From an uncultured Marvinbryantia sp. (lineage in GTDB: Bacteria; Bacillota; Clostridia; Lachnospirales; Lachnospiraceae), in assembly GCA_947624335.1 (NCBI GenBank), contig CANQJX010000027.1, positions 1 through 12,793 on the forward strand: 12,793 bases of DNA, read 5' to 3'. The position numbers were made by a program, and so were the translations under genes. Of this stretch, positions 6,131 through 12,793 are shown in pieces. The number at the start of each line of letters is the position of its first letter. Positions within the stretch are counted from its first letter, which is position 1. Below the pieces are notes generated by a model. That model searched no databases, was not told the DNA's origin, and worked only from the letters and a program-made list of their open reading frames with translations.

Positions 6131-7133
6131 AAAAGTGGCAGCCCGTGTTTTGGTGGTATTTCTGGTTGTCTGCATATTTGAGGGCGCGGTCCGCTACTGT
6201 TATGAGCCGTGGAATGAATGGACGAGCATATCGAAACAGGAGCGGACAGAACTGAAAGGCACGATTGATACGCTTTACTGCGGGACGTCCCTTGCTTATC
6301 GCGCTTTTAATCCGGTGGTTCTGGATGAAAAGCTGGGAACAAACAGTTTTAATCTGTCGACGGCGGGGCAGCCGCTCATGGGAGCCTACTACCTGATTCG
6401 CGAGAGTGTAGAGGAAAATCCGGTCAGACGCATTTATATTGGACTGTCGCTCCCGCTTTTAAAAAGCGACCATGAAGATATTTCTTATGTTTCCGCGTAT
6501 GAAAACCTGCGCACATGGAAATGGAGAATCCGCTATTTGCTCGCACTGCACAAGGAGAGGATTCTGGTGACTTCTCTGCTGTATTCGACGCGGGTGGATA
6601 CCTATGTCGATCCCCAAAATGTAAAGAAGAATCTGACAAATAAGCTGACGAACGAAACATCGGGGCGTTATGGACGCCGGGGATACCGAAACAACGAGGG
6701 GCGTCCTTATGCAGGCGGAACGGCAAAGAAAGATAACCGTGCAATTGATAACTGGTATGCTTCGCTTGGGGAATCGCAGGTACAGGAAGAGGCGCTGGTA
6801 TACCTGGATAAAATTGCCGATTTATGCCGGGAAAAGGATATAGAGCTGACGTTTGTTATACTGCCGGCTACACAAAAATATCTGGACGGAATACAGGATC
6901 TGGACGCGTTGTGCGCCTATTACAGGGAGCTTGCGCAGCGGATGGACGCCCGCCTTTATGACTTTGTGCTTTATAAAGACAGGAAGGAAGTCTTTACCGA
7001 CGAAGCCTTTAAGGACTGGAAGCATTTTCGGGCGCTCGGCGGAGACGCGTTTAACGAGATTTTTGCAGAGGTTCTTGCCAGCGACCATCCGCAGGACTAT
7101 TTTTATTCGTCTGTAAGCGAGTTTGAAAACTGA
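6117..7133 (+). CDS. Membrane-anchored SGNH-type acyl-transfer partner (DltD/AlgJ-like)
   Basis: About 338 residues, with one N-terminal membrane segment (VLVVFLVVCIFEGAV, about residues 11-25) and an extracellular domain. SGNH-type catalytic residues are recognisable: TLYCGTSLAYRAF with Ser58 in the nucleophile position, FNLSTAGQPL as the second block, and DWKHF (Asp300, His303) as the C-terminal DxxH. This matches the layout of DltD and of the AlgJ/AlgX-like proteins that finish acyl transfer to a polymer outside the membrane. I place the start at the ATG at 6117, seven bases after AGGAGGG (6103-6109), rather than at the in-frame TTG at 6111. It overlaps the MBOAT gene by 14 bases, so the two are probably translated together. 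It could also act as an esterase. Substrate unknown. Confidence 0.82.
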   Translation: MRNFRKVAARVLVVFLVVCIFEGAVRYCYEPWNEWTSISKQERTELKGTIDTLYCGTSLAYRAFNPVVLDEKLGTNSFNLSTAGQPLMGAYYLIRESVEENPVRRIYIGLSLPLLKSDHEDISYVSAYENLRTWKWRIRYLLALHKERILVTSLLYSTRVDTYVDPQNVKKNLTNKLTNETSGRYGRRGYRNNEGRPYAGGTAKKDNRAIDNWYASLGESQVQEEALVYLDKIADLCREKDIELTFVILPATQKYLDGIQDLDALCAYYRELAQRMDARLYDFVLYKDRKEVFTDEAFKDWKHFRALGGDAFNEIFAEVLASDHPQDYFYSSVSEFEN

Positions 7134-7218
7134 CCGGGGAATGTGAAAACGGCCTGTATGTTACATATTTTCCGTGAATGCGCGTAAAATAATCTCCAAA
7201 AGGATAAGGAGGCTTCTT

Positions 7219-8106
7219 ATGCTAGGAGACTTTAATGTGCGCACAGATTTGGCGCTTGAGGCGAAAGAGAGCTTCGCGGAAGACGACGTGGAGATCCGCG
7301 GAGTGCGGATTGAGGAATCGGCGGATGAAGAGCGCGAGATTTATACGACCATTGTAAGGATTGAGACGGAAAACGGGGCAAAAACAATGGGAAAACCGGT
7401 GGGTACTTATATTACGCTGGAGGTTCCCAATATGTCCTCCGAAGATGAAAGCTATCATCGGGATATTTCTTCGGAACTGGCGCGCCATATCCGCCGGCTG
7501 ATCGGAGAAAAGAAAAAGACGGTGCTGGTGGTGGGACTTGGCAACCGCGATGTCACGCCGGATGCATTGGGTCCGAACGTGGTGGGAAACCTAAGGATCA
7601 CACGCCATATTTTAAAAGAATATGGCAAAGCGTCCCTCAAGGAACAGGAGAGTCCGGTCAGTGCGATCGTGCCGGGCGTGATGGCGCAGACCGGGATGGA
7701 AACGCTGGAAATTATCCGCGGGATTGTGCGAGAGACAAAACCGCAGATCGTGATTGCCATTGACGCTTTGGCAGCCAGAAGCACCCGGCGGCTGAACCGT
7801 ACCATTCAGATTACGGACACCGGCATTAATCCCGGATCCGGCGTGGGAAATCACCGGGATGGGATCAATGAGGAAACCCTGGGCGTTCCGGTGATTGCGA
7901 TTGGGATTCCCACGGTAGTAGACGCGGCAACGATCGTTAATGATACGATGGAACAACTGATCGAAACCAAAGAAAACCGGCAGACCATCCGGGAGAAAAT
8001 TTCTCCGCACCTAAATACGATGTTTGTTACTCCAAAGGATATCGACGAGACCATCAAACGGGTAAGTTACACGATTTCAGAGGGACTGAATATCGCCCTG
8101 TCATAA
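7219..8106 (+). CDS. gpr: Germination protease GPR (spore protease, family A25)
   Basis: GPR degrades the small acid-soluble DNA-binding proteins (SASPs) when spores germinate. It is made in the forespore as a zymogen. The product is 295 residues, slightly shorter than the Bacillus enzyme. Family blocks are FNVRTDLALEAKE just after the start (the region of self-processing), VLVVGLGNRDVTPDALGP (102 onward, Asp115), PGVMAQTGMET, IAIDALAARS (Asp182), TDTGINPGSGVGNHR and IGIPTVVDAATIV. Asp115 and Asp182 appear to match the two acidic active-site residues described for Bacillus GPR. The ATG at 7219 is six bases after AAGGAGG (7206-7212). An upstream in-frame GTG at 7174 lacks a ribosome binding site. 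The leader region 7134-7218 shows no convincing sigma-G promoter. spoIIP follows after 54 bases, as in other sporeformers. Confidence 0.96.
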   Translation: MLGDFNVRTDLALEAKESFAEDDVEIRGVRIEESADEEREIYTTIVRIETENGAKTMGKPVGTYITLEVPNMSSEDESYHRDISSELARHIRRLIGEKKKTVLVVGLGNRDVTPDALGPNVVGNLRITRHILKEYGKASLKEQESPVSAIVPGVMAQTGMETLEIIRGIVRETKPQIVIAIDALAARSTRRLNRTIQITDTGINPGSGVGNHRDGINEETLGVPVIAIGIPTVVDAATIVNDTMEQLIETKENRQTIREKISPHLNTMFVTPKDIDETIKRVSYTISEGLNIALS

Positions 8107-8128
8107 ATTTGGCGTTAGCGCATAGAAT
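8100..8128 (+). promoter_or_regulatory. Sigma-E-like promoter for spoIIP
   Basis: TCATAAA (8101-8107), overlapping the gpr stop codon, and CATAGAAT (8121-8128) are 13 bases apart. The -10 matches seven of eight positions of the known mother-cell sigma-E consensus CATACAnT, and the -35 matches five of seven of kmATATT at allowed spacing. Transcription would start near 8135, just ahead of the spoIIP ribosome binding site. spoIIP is sigma-E-dependent in Bacillus, which supports the call. Confidence 0.55.
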
Positions 8129-8160
8129 AGTAATAGCAGATAGCGCTGAAGGTGGACGGA

Positions 8161-9342
8161 ATGAAAATGCTGGACAAGCTGATCCGGACGGCTCTGGTAT
8201 GCTGTATGCTTGCGCTTGCCGGATATATTATTGTGCGCAGCGTGGCGATAGCCGGAGAAAACGGATTGTTTAAAGATACGCCATTTTTGTCGGCGGTTTA
8301 TGATAAGATAGAAAAATGGACGGCGGGTACTTATATACCCGTCCTTTCCTATGCGGAAAAAGAAACGGATGAAAGCGAATTGTTCGACCGGTTTGCCAGG
8401 GAGACGTTTCCACTGTACGGCTATGTCATGCAGCAGCGGGAACAAAGCGCGCCGGTAGAAAGTAAAAGCGAATATGAAATGATTGTGCGCGCGCAGGCGC
8501 AGGCGGAAGAAAACAAGCGCCCGCGCAGCACGGAGACATACGAGGAGACAAAGCCCGCAGTTTCCAATGCGGCCTTAACGGATTTTGAGTATCTTCTTTA
8601 CCATTATTTTTCCATGGATATGACCACGACGATCGACGCGGAACGGTTAAACGGAGAAAAATTACTGGCGATGGACATGACGATGGAAAAGCGGGCGGAC
8701 GAACCGCAGATCCTGATATATCACACGCATTCCCAGGAAGCGTTCGCGGATTCTGTGGAAGGGGATACGGACACGACGATCGTGGGAATCGGCGCATATC
8801 TGGCGCGGATTCTGCGGGAAGATTACGGCTACAATGTGATTCACGAGACGGGAGTTTTTGATCTGGTGGACGGCGTGCTGGACCGCAATCTGGCCTATGA
8901 TTTTTCCGAGGCGGCGGTGGAAGAGATTCTAAAACAGTATCCGTCCATTGAGGTTGTGATTGACCTGCACCGGGACGGCGTGGACGGCACGCGCTTTGTC
9001 ACGGAATACAACGGGAAACCGGCGGCGCAGCTTATGTTTATTGCCGGCATGAGCCGCACGGCGGATAATCAGGATATTGCCTATCTGCCGAATCCGTACA
9101 TAGAAGAGAATCTGGCGTTTGCGCTGCAGCTGCAGCTGGCGGCGGAGCAGACGGTTCCGTCCCTGATGCGCAACATTTATCTGATGGCATACCGTTTTAA
9201 TCTGCATCTGCGTCCCAAAAGCCTGCTGCTTGAGGCGGGCACGCAGCTTTCTACCGTCGAGGAGGAAAAAAACGCCATGGAGGCGTTTGCAAAGATACTG
9301 GATCAGGTACTTTCCGATGGGAAAAATCCGGATGTGCGGTAG
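8161..9342 (+). CDS. spoIIP: Stage II sporulation protein P, engulfment peptidoglycan hydrolase
   Basis: SpoIIP works with SpoIID and SpoIIM to cut peptidoglycan as the mother cell engulfs the forespore; the Bacillus protein has amidase and endopeptidase activity. The 393-residue product has one N-terminal membrane anchor (TALVCCMLALAGYIIV), a low-complexity Glu/Gln/Ala-rich stalk (about residues 95-140), and the Zn-amidase-like domain. Within it are LIYHTHSQE (His188, His190, Glu193), VVIDLHRDG (His270), NPYIEENLAFALQLQ and LLLEAGTQLS (Glu358), the expected metal and catalytic positions. I choose the ATG at 8161, six bases after GAAGGTGG, over the in-frame GTG at 8152. It lies downstream of gpr as in many Clostridia and Bacilli, with its own sigma-E-like promoter. 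Confidence 0.95.
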   Translation: MKMLDKLIRTALVCCMLALAGYIIVRSVAIAGENGLFKDTPFLSAVYDKIEKWTAGTYIPVLSYAEKETDESELFDRFARETFPLYGYVMQQREQSAPVESKSEYEMIVRAQAQAEENKRPRSTETYEETKPAVSNAALTDFEYLLYHYFSMDMTTTIDAERLNGEKLLAMDMTMEKRADEPQILIYHTHSQEAFADSVEGDTDTTIVGIGAYLARILREDYGYNVIHETGVFDLVDGVLDRNLAYDFSEAAVEEILKQYPSIEVVIDLHRDGVDGTRFVTEYNGKPAAQLMFIAGMSRTADNQDIAYLPNPYIEENLAFALQLQLAAEQTVPSLMRNIYLMAYRFNLHLRPKSLLLEAGTQLSTVEEEKNAMEAFAKILDQVLSDGKNPDVR

Positions 9343-9369
9343 ACAAAAAACGGCGGGGTATGGTAAGAT
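9340..9369 (+). promoter_or_regulatory. Possible sigma-A promoter for lepA-hemW
   Basis: TAGACA (9340-9345), overlapping the spoIIP stop, and TAAGAT (9364-9369) are separated by 18 bases. The -10 is preceded by TGG, an extended -10 element. Start near 9376 would leave a short leader containing AAAGGA (9377-9382). Such a promoter would let housekeeping genes be expressed apart from the upstream sporulation genes. Confidence 0.4.
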
Positions 9370-9394
9370 AAGTCCGAAAGGAATGAAGAACAAT

Positions 9395-11203
9395 ATGACA
9401 GACCAAAGCAAGATACGGAATTTTTGCATTATCGCGCATATAGACCACGGGAAATCTACGCTTGCGGACCGGATCATCGAGATGACGGGGCTGTTAACGA
9501 GCCGTGAAATGCAGGCGCAGGTATTGGATAACATGGATCTGGAGCGGGAGCGCGGAATCACAATCAAAGCGCAGGCGGTCCGCACTGTTTACCGCGCAAA
9601 AGACGGCGAAGAATATATGTTTAACCTGATCGATACGCCGGGGCATGTGGATTTTAATTACGAAGTATCCCGCAGCCTCGCGGCCTGCGACGGCGCCATT
9701 CTGGTGGTGGACGCGGCGCAGGGGATTGAGGCGCAGACGCTGGCAAACGTCTATCTGGCGCTGGACCACAATCTGGACGTTATGCCGGTTATCAATAAAA
9801 TTGATCTGCCAAGCGCCGATCCGCAGCGTGTAATCAACGAGATCGAGGATGTGATCGGAATTGAAGCGCAGGACGCGCCGCTGATATCCGCAAAGACGGG
9901 GCTTCATGTGGATCAGGTTTTAGAGCAGGTGATTGAAAAAATACCGGCGCCCGGCGGCGACGCGTCGGCTCCTTTGCAGGCGCTGATTTTTGATTCGCTC
10001 TATGATTCGTATAAGGGTGTGATCGTATTTTGCCGGATCATGGAAGGAAGCGTAAAAAAGGGAACGCAGATCCGCATGATGGCGACCGGCGCAAAAGCCG
10101 AGGTTGTGGAAGTGGGCTATTTTGGGGCGGGGCAGTTTATCCCTTGCCAGGAATTGTCCGCCGGTATGGTCGGCTACCTGACGGCAAGCCTGAAAAATGT
10201 AAAAGATACGCGGGTGGGGGATACCATTACAGATAACGAACGGCCGTGCGAGAATCCGCTGCCGGGCTATAAAAAAGTAAATCCCATGGTTTACTGCGGA
10301 ATGTATCCGGCGGATGGGGCAAAGTATCCCGATCTGCGCGACGCGCTGGAAAAACTGCAATTGAACGATGCGTCGCTGCAGTTTGAGCCGGAAACATCCG
10401 TTGCGCTGGGATTCGGCTTTCGCTGCGGGTTCCTGGGACTGCTGCATCTGGAAATCATACAGGAGCGGCTGGAGCGGGAATACAATCTGGATTTGGTGAC
10501 GACTGCTCCCGGAGTTGTGTACAAGGTACATAAGACAAACGGCGAAGTGATGGAGCTGACCAATCCGGCGAATCTGCCGGATCCGTCGGAAATCGAATAT
10601 ATGGAAGAACCGATGGTCAGCGCGGAAATTATGGTAACGACGGAATTTATCGGACCGATCATGCAGTTGTGTGAGGAACGGCGCGGCGTGTATCTGGGAA
10701 TGGAATACATGGAGGAGACGAGGGCGCTTTTAAAATATGATTTGCCGTTGAACGAGATCATATACGACTTCTTCGACGCTTTAAAATCACGTTCGCGCGG
10801 ATATGCCTCCTTTGACTACGAATGGAAGGAATATGTGAGATCGGAGCTGGTGAAGCTGGATATTCTCGTCAACCACGAGGAGGTGGACGCGCTTTCTTTC
10901 ATTGTGCATGCGCAGACCGCTTATGAGCGCGGCAGGAAGATGTGCGAGAAACTGAAACAGGAAATTCCGCGCCACCTGTTTGAAATCCCGATCCAGGCGG
11001 CGATCGGCAGTAAGATCATCGCCCGCGAGACCGTAAAGGCAATGCGCAAAGACGTACTTGCCAAATGCTACGGCGGCGATATTACGCGTAAGAAGAAGCT
11101 GCTGGAGAAACAAAAAGAAGGCAAGAAGCGGATGCGGCAGGTGGGAAACGTTGAGATTCCCCAGAAAGCATTTATGAGCGTGCTGAAACTGGATGAAAAT
11201 TAG
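9395..11203 (+). CDS. lepA: Elongation factor 4 (LepA), ribosomal back-translocase GTPase
   Basis: A translational GTPase that acts on the ribosome to remobilise stalled or mistranslocated complexes. The 602-residue product matches the family length (about 600). GTPase motifs are AHIDHGKST (G1, residues 14-22), the RGITIKAQAV region (switch I), DTPGHVDF (G3), NKIDLP (G4) and SAKTG (G5). The LepA-specific C-terminal part includes KKKLLEKQKEGKKRMRQVG and ends in AFMSVLKLDEN. The frame stays open upstream to 9230, inside spoIIP, but the conserved MTDQSKIRNF start is the ATG at 9395. The alternative ATG at 9383 directly abuts the AAAGGA and is less likely. hemW begins 11 bases after the stop, and its ribosome binding site overlaps the lepA TAG, so the two are probably cotranscribed. 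Confidence 0.98.
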   Translation: MTDQSKIRNFCIIAHIDHGKSTLADRIIEMTGLLTSREMQAQVLDNMDLERERGITIKAQAVRTVYRAKDGEEYMFNLIDTPGHVDFNYEVSRSLAACDGAILVVDAAQGIEAQTLANVYLALDHNLDVMPVINKIDLPSADPQRVINEIEDVIGIEAQDAPLISAKTGLHVDQVLEQVIEKIPAPGGDASAPLQALIFDSLYDSYKGVIVFCRIMEGSVKKGTQIRMMATGAKAEVVEVGYFGAGQFIPCQELSAGMVGYLTASLKNVKDTRVGDTITDNERPCENPLPGYKKVNPMVYCGMYPADGAKYPDLRDALEKLQLNDASLQFEPETSVALGFGFRCGFLGLLHLEIIQERLEREYNLDLVTTAPGVVYKVHKTNGEVMELTNPANLPDPSEIEYMEEPMVSAEIMVTTEFIGPIMQLCEERRGVYLGMEYMEETRALLKYDLPLNEIIYDFFDALKSRSRGYASFDYEWKEYVRSELVKLDILVNHEEVDALSFIVHAQTAYERGRKMCEKLKQEIPRHLFEIPIQAAIGSKIIARETVKAMRKDVLAKCYGGDITRKKKLLEKQKEGKKRMRQVGNVEIPQKAFMSVLKLDEN

Positions 11204-11214
11204 GAGAAGGCAGT

Positions 11215-12360
11215 ATGAGAGGCATAGGCATTTACGTTCATATACCGTTTTGCGCGGCTAAATGCGCGTACTGCGATTTCTTATCGTTTGTCGCGGACGC
11301 GGATACCAGAGAACATTATGTAAACAGTCTGCTGCAGGAAATCGAACAGTGGGAAGACCGCGGGGATTTTGTCCCTACGGTCTTTTTTGGCGGAGGGACT
11401 CCGTCCGTTCTCCCGCCGGAAAGCATAGCGCGGATTCTTAATAAGATCCGGGAAAAGTTTGCGGTTGCGCCGGACGCGGAGATCAGCATTGAATGCAATC
11501 CGGGGACTCTGGACGCGGAGAAACTGCGGATATACCGGCAGGCCGGGATCAACCGGCTGAGTATGGGCCTGCAGTCCGCGGACAATCGGGAATTAAGGCT
11601 GCTTGGCCGGATCCATACCTGGGAGGATTTTTTGCAAAATTTTGATCTGGCAAGAGAGGCGGGGTTTGATAATCTCAACGTCGATTTGATATCCGCGCTG
11701 CCGGGGCAGACGACGCAAAGCTGGCGCGCAACTCTGCAAAAAGTATTAAAACTTTGTCCGGAGCATCTGTCCGCCTATTCTCTGATGATCGAAGAAGGAA
11801 CGCCGTTTTTTGAAAAATACGGGCAGGAAGCGGCAAAGAAACAAAAGGGGGAGGAATGCAGATTCCTGCCATCCGAGGAAGAAGAACTGCGGATGTACCA
11901 CTGCACAAGCAAACTTTTGCGGGAACACGGCTACCAGCGCTACGAGATCTCAAACTATGCGCTTCGCGGAAAAGAATGCAGGCACAACTGCGGCTACTGG
12001 GAGAGAAGGGAATATAAGGGATTCGGATTGGGCGCCGCGTCTTTGATGCGGGAACGGCGCTTTTCCAATACAAGGCGGATGGAGCGGTATCTGCGGGGAG
12101 AATGGGATGCGGCAGAGCCGGAAGTACTCGGCATAAAAGAACAGATGGAGGAAACGATGTTTCTGGGACTGCGCATGAACCGGGGCGTAGATTTGCACGC
12201 GTTTCGCGAACGCTATGGAATAGATGCGCTGCGCGTGTACGGCGCTGTGATTGCCAGGCTGCAGAGACAGGGCCTGGTGTACTGCCGCGGCGACCGGCTT
12301 TGGCTGAGTGAAAAGGGGTTTGACGTGGGCAATTATGTGTTTTCTGAATTTCTTTTGTAA
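11215..12360 (+). CDS. hemW: Radical SAM heme chaperone HemW (formerly annotated as HemN-like)
   Basis: HemW binds heme and a [4Fe-4S]/SAM cluster and is thought to deliver heme to target proteins; it is often misannotated as oxygen-independent coproporphyrinogen oxidase. The 381-residue product has YVHIPFCAAKCAYCDF with the CxxxCxxC cluster (Cys13, Cys17, Cys20), FFGGGTPSVL, ECNPGTL, RLSMGLQS, LNVDLISALPGQT and the HemW-type HNCGYW heme-site motif (residues 257-262). The C-terminal winged-helix-like HemN_C region is also present. The first Cys is followed by the three-residue spacing of HemW/HemN, and the N-terminal extension of true HemN is lacking. AGGAG at 11202-11206 precedes the ATG. 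It follows lepA as in most Clostridia, but hrcA does not follow in the 430 bases visible. Confidence 0.95.
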   Translation: MRGIGIYVHIPFCAAKCAYCDFLSFVADADTREHYVNSLLQEIEQWEDRGDFVPTVFFGGGTPSVLPPESIARILNKIREKFAVAPDAEISIECNPGTLDAEKLRIYRQAGINRLSMGLQSADNRELRLLGRIHTWEDFLQNFDLAREAGFDNLNVDLISALPGQTTQSWRATLQKVLKLCPEHLSAYSLMIEEGTPFFEKYGQEAAKKQKGEECRFLPSEEEELRMYHCTSKLLREHGYQRYEISNYALRGKECRHNCGYWERREYKGFGLGAASLMRERRFSNTRRMERYLRGEWDAAEPEVLGIKEQMEETMFLGLRMNRGVDLHAFRERYGIDALRVYGAVIARLQRQGLVYCRGDRLWLSEKGFDVGNYVFSEFLL

Positions 12361-12410
12361 AAATAATTTTCCAAAAATTAATAGAAATGTTAAAAAGATT
12401 GTAAAATCTA

Positions 12411-12439
12411 TTGCAAAAATAAAAAAAGCATAGTATACT
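12411..12439 (+). promoter_or_regulatory. Strong sigma-A-type promoter for the gene at 12486
   Basis: TTGCAA (12411-12416) and TATACT (12434-12439) are exactly 17 bases apart, each close to consensus, in an AT-rich region that begins directly after the hemW stop. Transcription would start near 12446, about 40 bases before the ATG. No intrinsic terminator for hemW is visible in 12361-12410; only a weak AGATT/AATCT pairing is seen there. Confidence 0.7.
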
Positions 12440-12485
12440 GTGGGGTGTGGAGCGTAACAAAATTTTAACAAAATATGGTGGAAAT

Positions 12486-12793
12486 ATGAAAAAAAGAAAG
12501 ATATTCTGGATGGTCTGCATGCTGCTTTTGGTATTTGCAATGCCGTTATCCGCGCAGGCAGCCAGTAAAGTAAAGTATAAGAAAACGGGCGTTACGACAC
12601 CTTCCGCGATTAAGAAGGGTTCTTCGTTCTCGCTTCGGGGTACGATCACCTGCAACAAAAAGATCAAAGAAGTGCGCGTAACGATTTATAATTCCACAAG
12701 AAAAAAATGCCTGCAGCGCTATACGGCGAAGCCGAACCGCAAAAAATTCAGCATCGCGCAGGCGGATCCTTACATTATCTTCAACCGGCTGTC
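12486..12793 (+). CDS. Secreted protein with N-terminal beta-rich domain (partial, cut by window end)
   Basis: The first 102 codons are visible. Residues 1-25 form a clear signal peptide: KKRK, a hydrophobic core from about Ile6 to Phe17, then LSAQA with predicted cleavage after Ala25. The mature part is Lys-rich and basic, with the pattern KKGSSFSLRGTITCNKKIKEVRVTIYNS. This pattern resembles Ig-like repeat modules found in secreted clostridial cell-wall proteins and peptidases. I recognise it only at that general level, and the catalytic domain, if any, lies outside the window. GGTGG at 12477-12481 lies four bases before the ATG, slightly close. The gene has its own promoter and is probably not part of the lepA-hemW transcript by design. 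Confidence 0.75.
   Translation, partial: MKKRKIFWMVCMLLLVFAMPLSAQAASKVKYKKTGVTTPSAIKKGSSFSLRGTITCNKKIKEVRVTIYNSTRKKCLQRYTAKPNRKKFSIAQADPYIIFNRL

Noticed and set aside
7134..7218. Sigma-G promoter for gpr
   Set aside because: GAATG (7139-7143) and GTATG (7156-7160) fit the -35 consensus, and CATATTT (7164-7170) partly fits a -10. No pair has the required 17-18 base spacing.
9230..9394. N-terminal extension of LepA reaching into spoIIP
   Set aside because: The frame is open but Arg-rich and out of frame within spoIIP. The conserved LepA N-terminus begins at 9395.
12361..12410. Intrinsic terminator after hemW
   Set aside because: Only a weak AT-rich pairing (AGATT/AATCT) is present, with no GC stem and no following U-tract of note.
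11675..12667. Long minus-strand open frame (330 codons) antisense to hemW and its downstream gap
   Set aside because: It lies opposite a certain gene, crosses the intergenic promoter region, has low-complexity Phe/Pro/Arg-rich content and no ribosome binding site or family resemblance.
1..12793. CRISPR array, tRNA, rRNA, insertion sequence or attachment site
   Set aside because: Reading both strands showed no regularly spaced repeats, no tRNA-like cloverleaf, and no transposase or integrase motif; the short inverted repeats seen are explained above.

Overview
This window looks like chromosomal DNA from an endospore-forming, Gram-positive anaerobe of the Clostridia, most likely Lachnospiraceae. 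The evidence is a spore germination protease next to the engulfment hydrolase SpoIIP, AGGAGG-type ribosome binding sites, a radical-SAM HemW, GC-moderate coding DNA with AT-rich gaps, and a cellulase/CBM2 remnant typical of plant-fibre degraders. The assignment is inferred from gene content only.

Left part (1-3760). A short unrecognised reading frame ends at 88. It is followed abruptly by the 3' part of a GH5 cellulase with a CBM2-like domain (99-734) that has lost its N-terminal half. Then comes a tight run of three plus-strand genes: glf (UDP-galactopyranose mutase), a sugar-nucleotidyltransferase-like gene, and a LytR-CpsA-Psr (LCP) family gene. These fit synthesis and cell-wall attachment of a galactofuranose-containing surface polymer. 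The run ends in a strong stem-loop that also serves rpsT, which converges from the other strand.

Middle (3790-7133). rpsT (ribosomal protein S20) is on the minus strand, with a near-consensus promoter and a long hairpin at the start of its leader. Divergent from it is a three-gene cassette: a DltC-like acyl carrier protein, an MBOAT O-acyltransferase (DltB/AlgI-like) and an SGNH-type membrane-anchored protein (DltD/AlgJ-like). No adenylating ligase (DltA) is present. The cassette probably O-acylates an extracellular polymer, but the acyl group and the target cannot be read from the sequence.

Right part (7219-12360). The block gpr-spoIIP-lepA-hemW is a neighbourhood conserved in Clostridia and mixes sporulation and housekeeping genes. 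A good sigma-E-like promoter precedes spoIIP and a plausible sigma-A promoter precedes lepA, so the two kinds of gene can be expressed separately. In many relatives rpsT lies directly beside gpr and hemW is followed by hrcA. Here the acylation cassette sits between rpsT and gpr, and hemW is followed by a separate gene with its own strong promoter. That gene encodes a secreted protein and is cut off by the window end.

The most interesting items are the ligase-less acyl-transfer cassette placed beside an LCP/glf cluster, the structured rpsT leader, and the rearrangement junction that beheaded the cellulase. No CRISPR array, tRNA, rRNA, transposase or integrase was seen.
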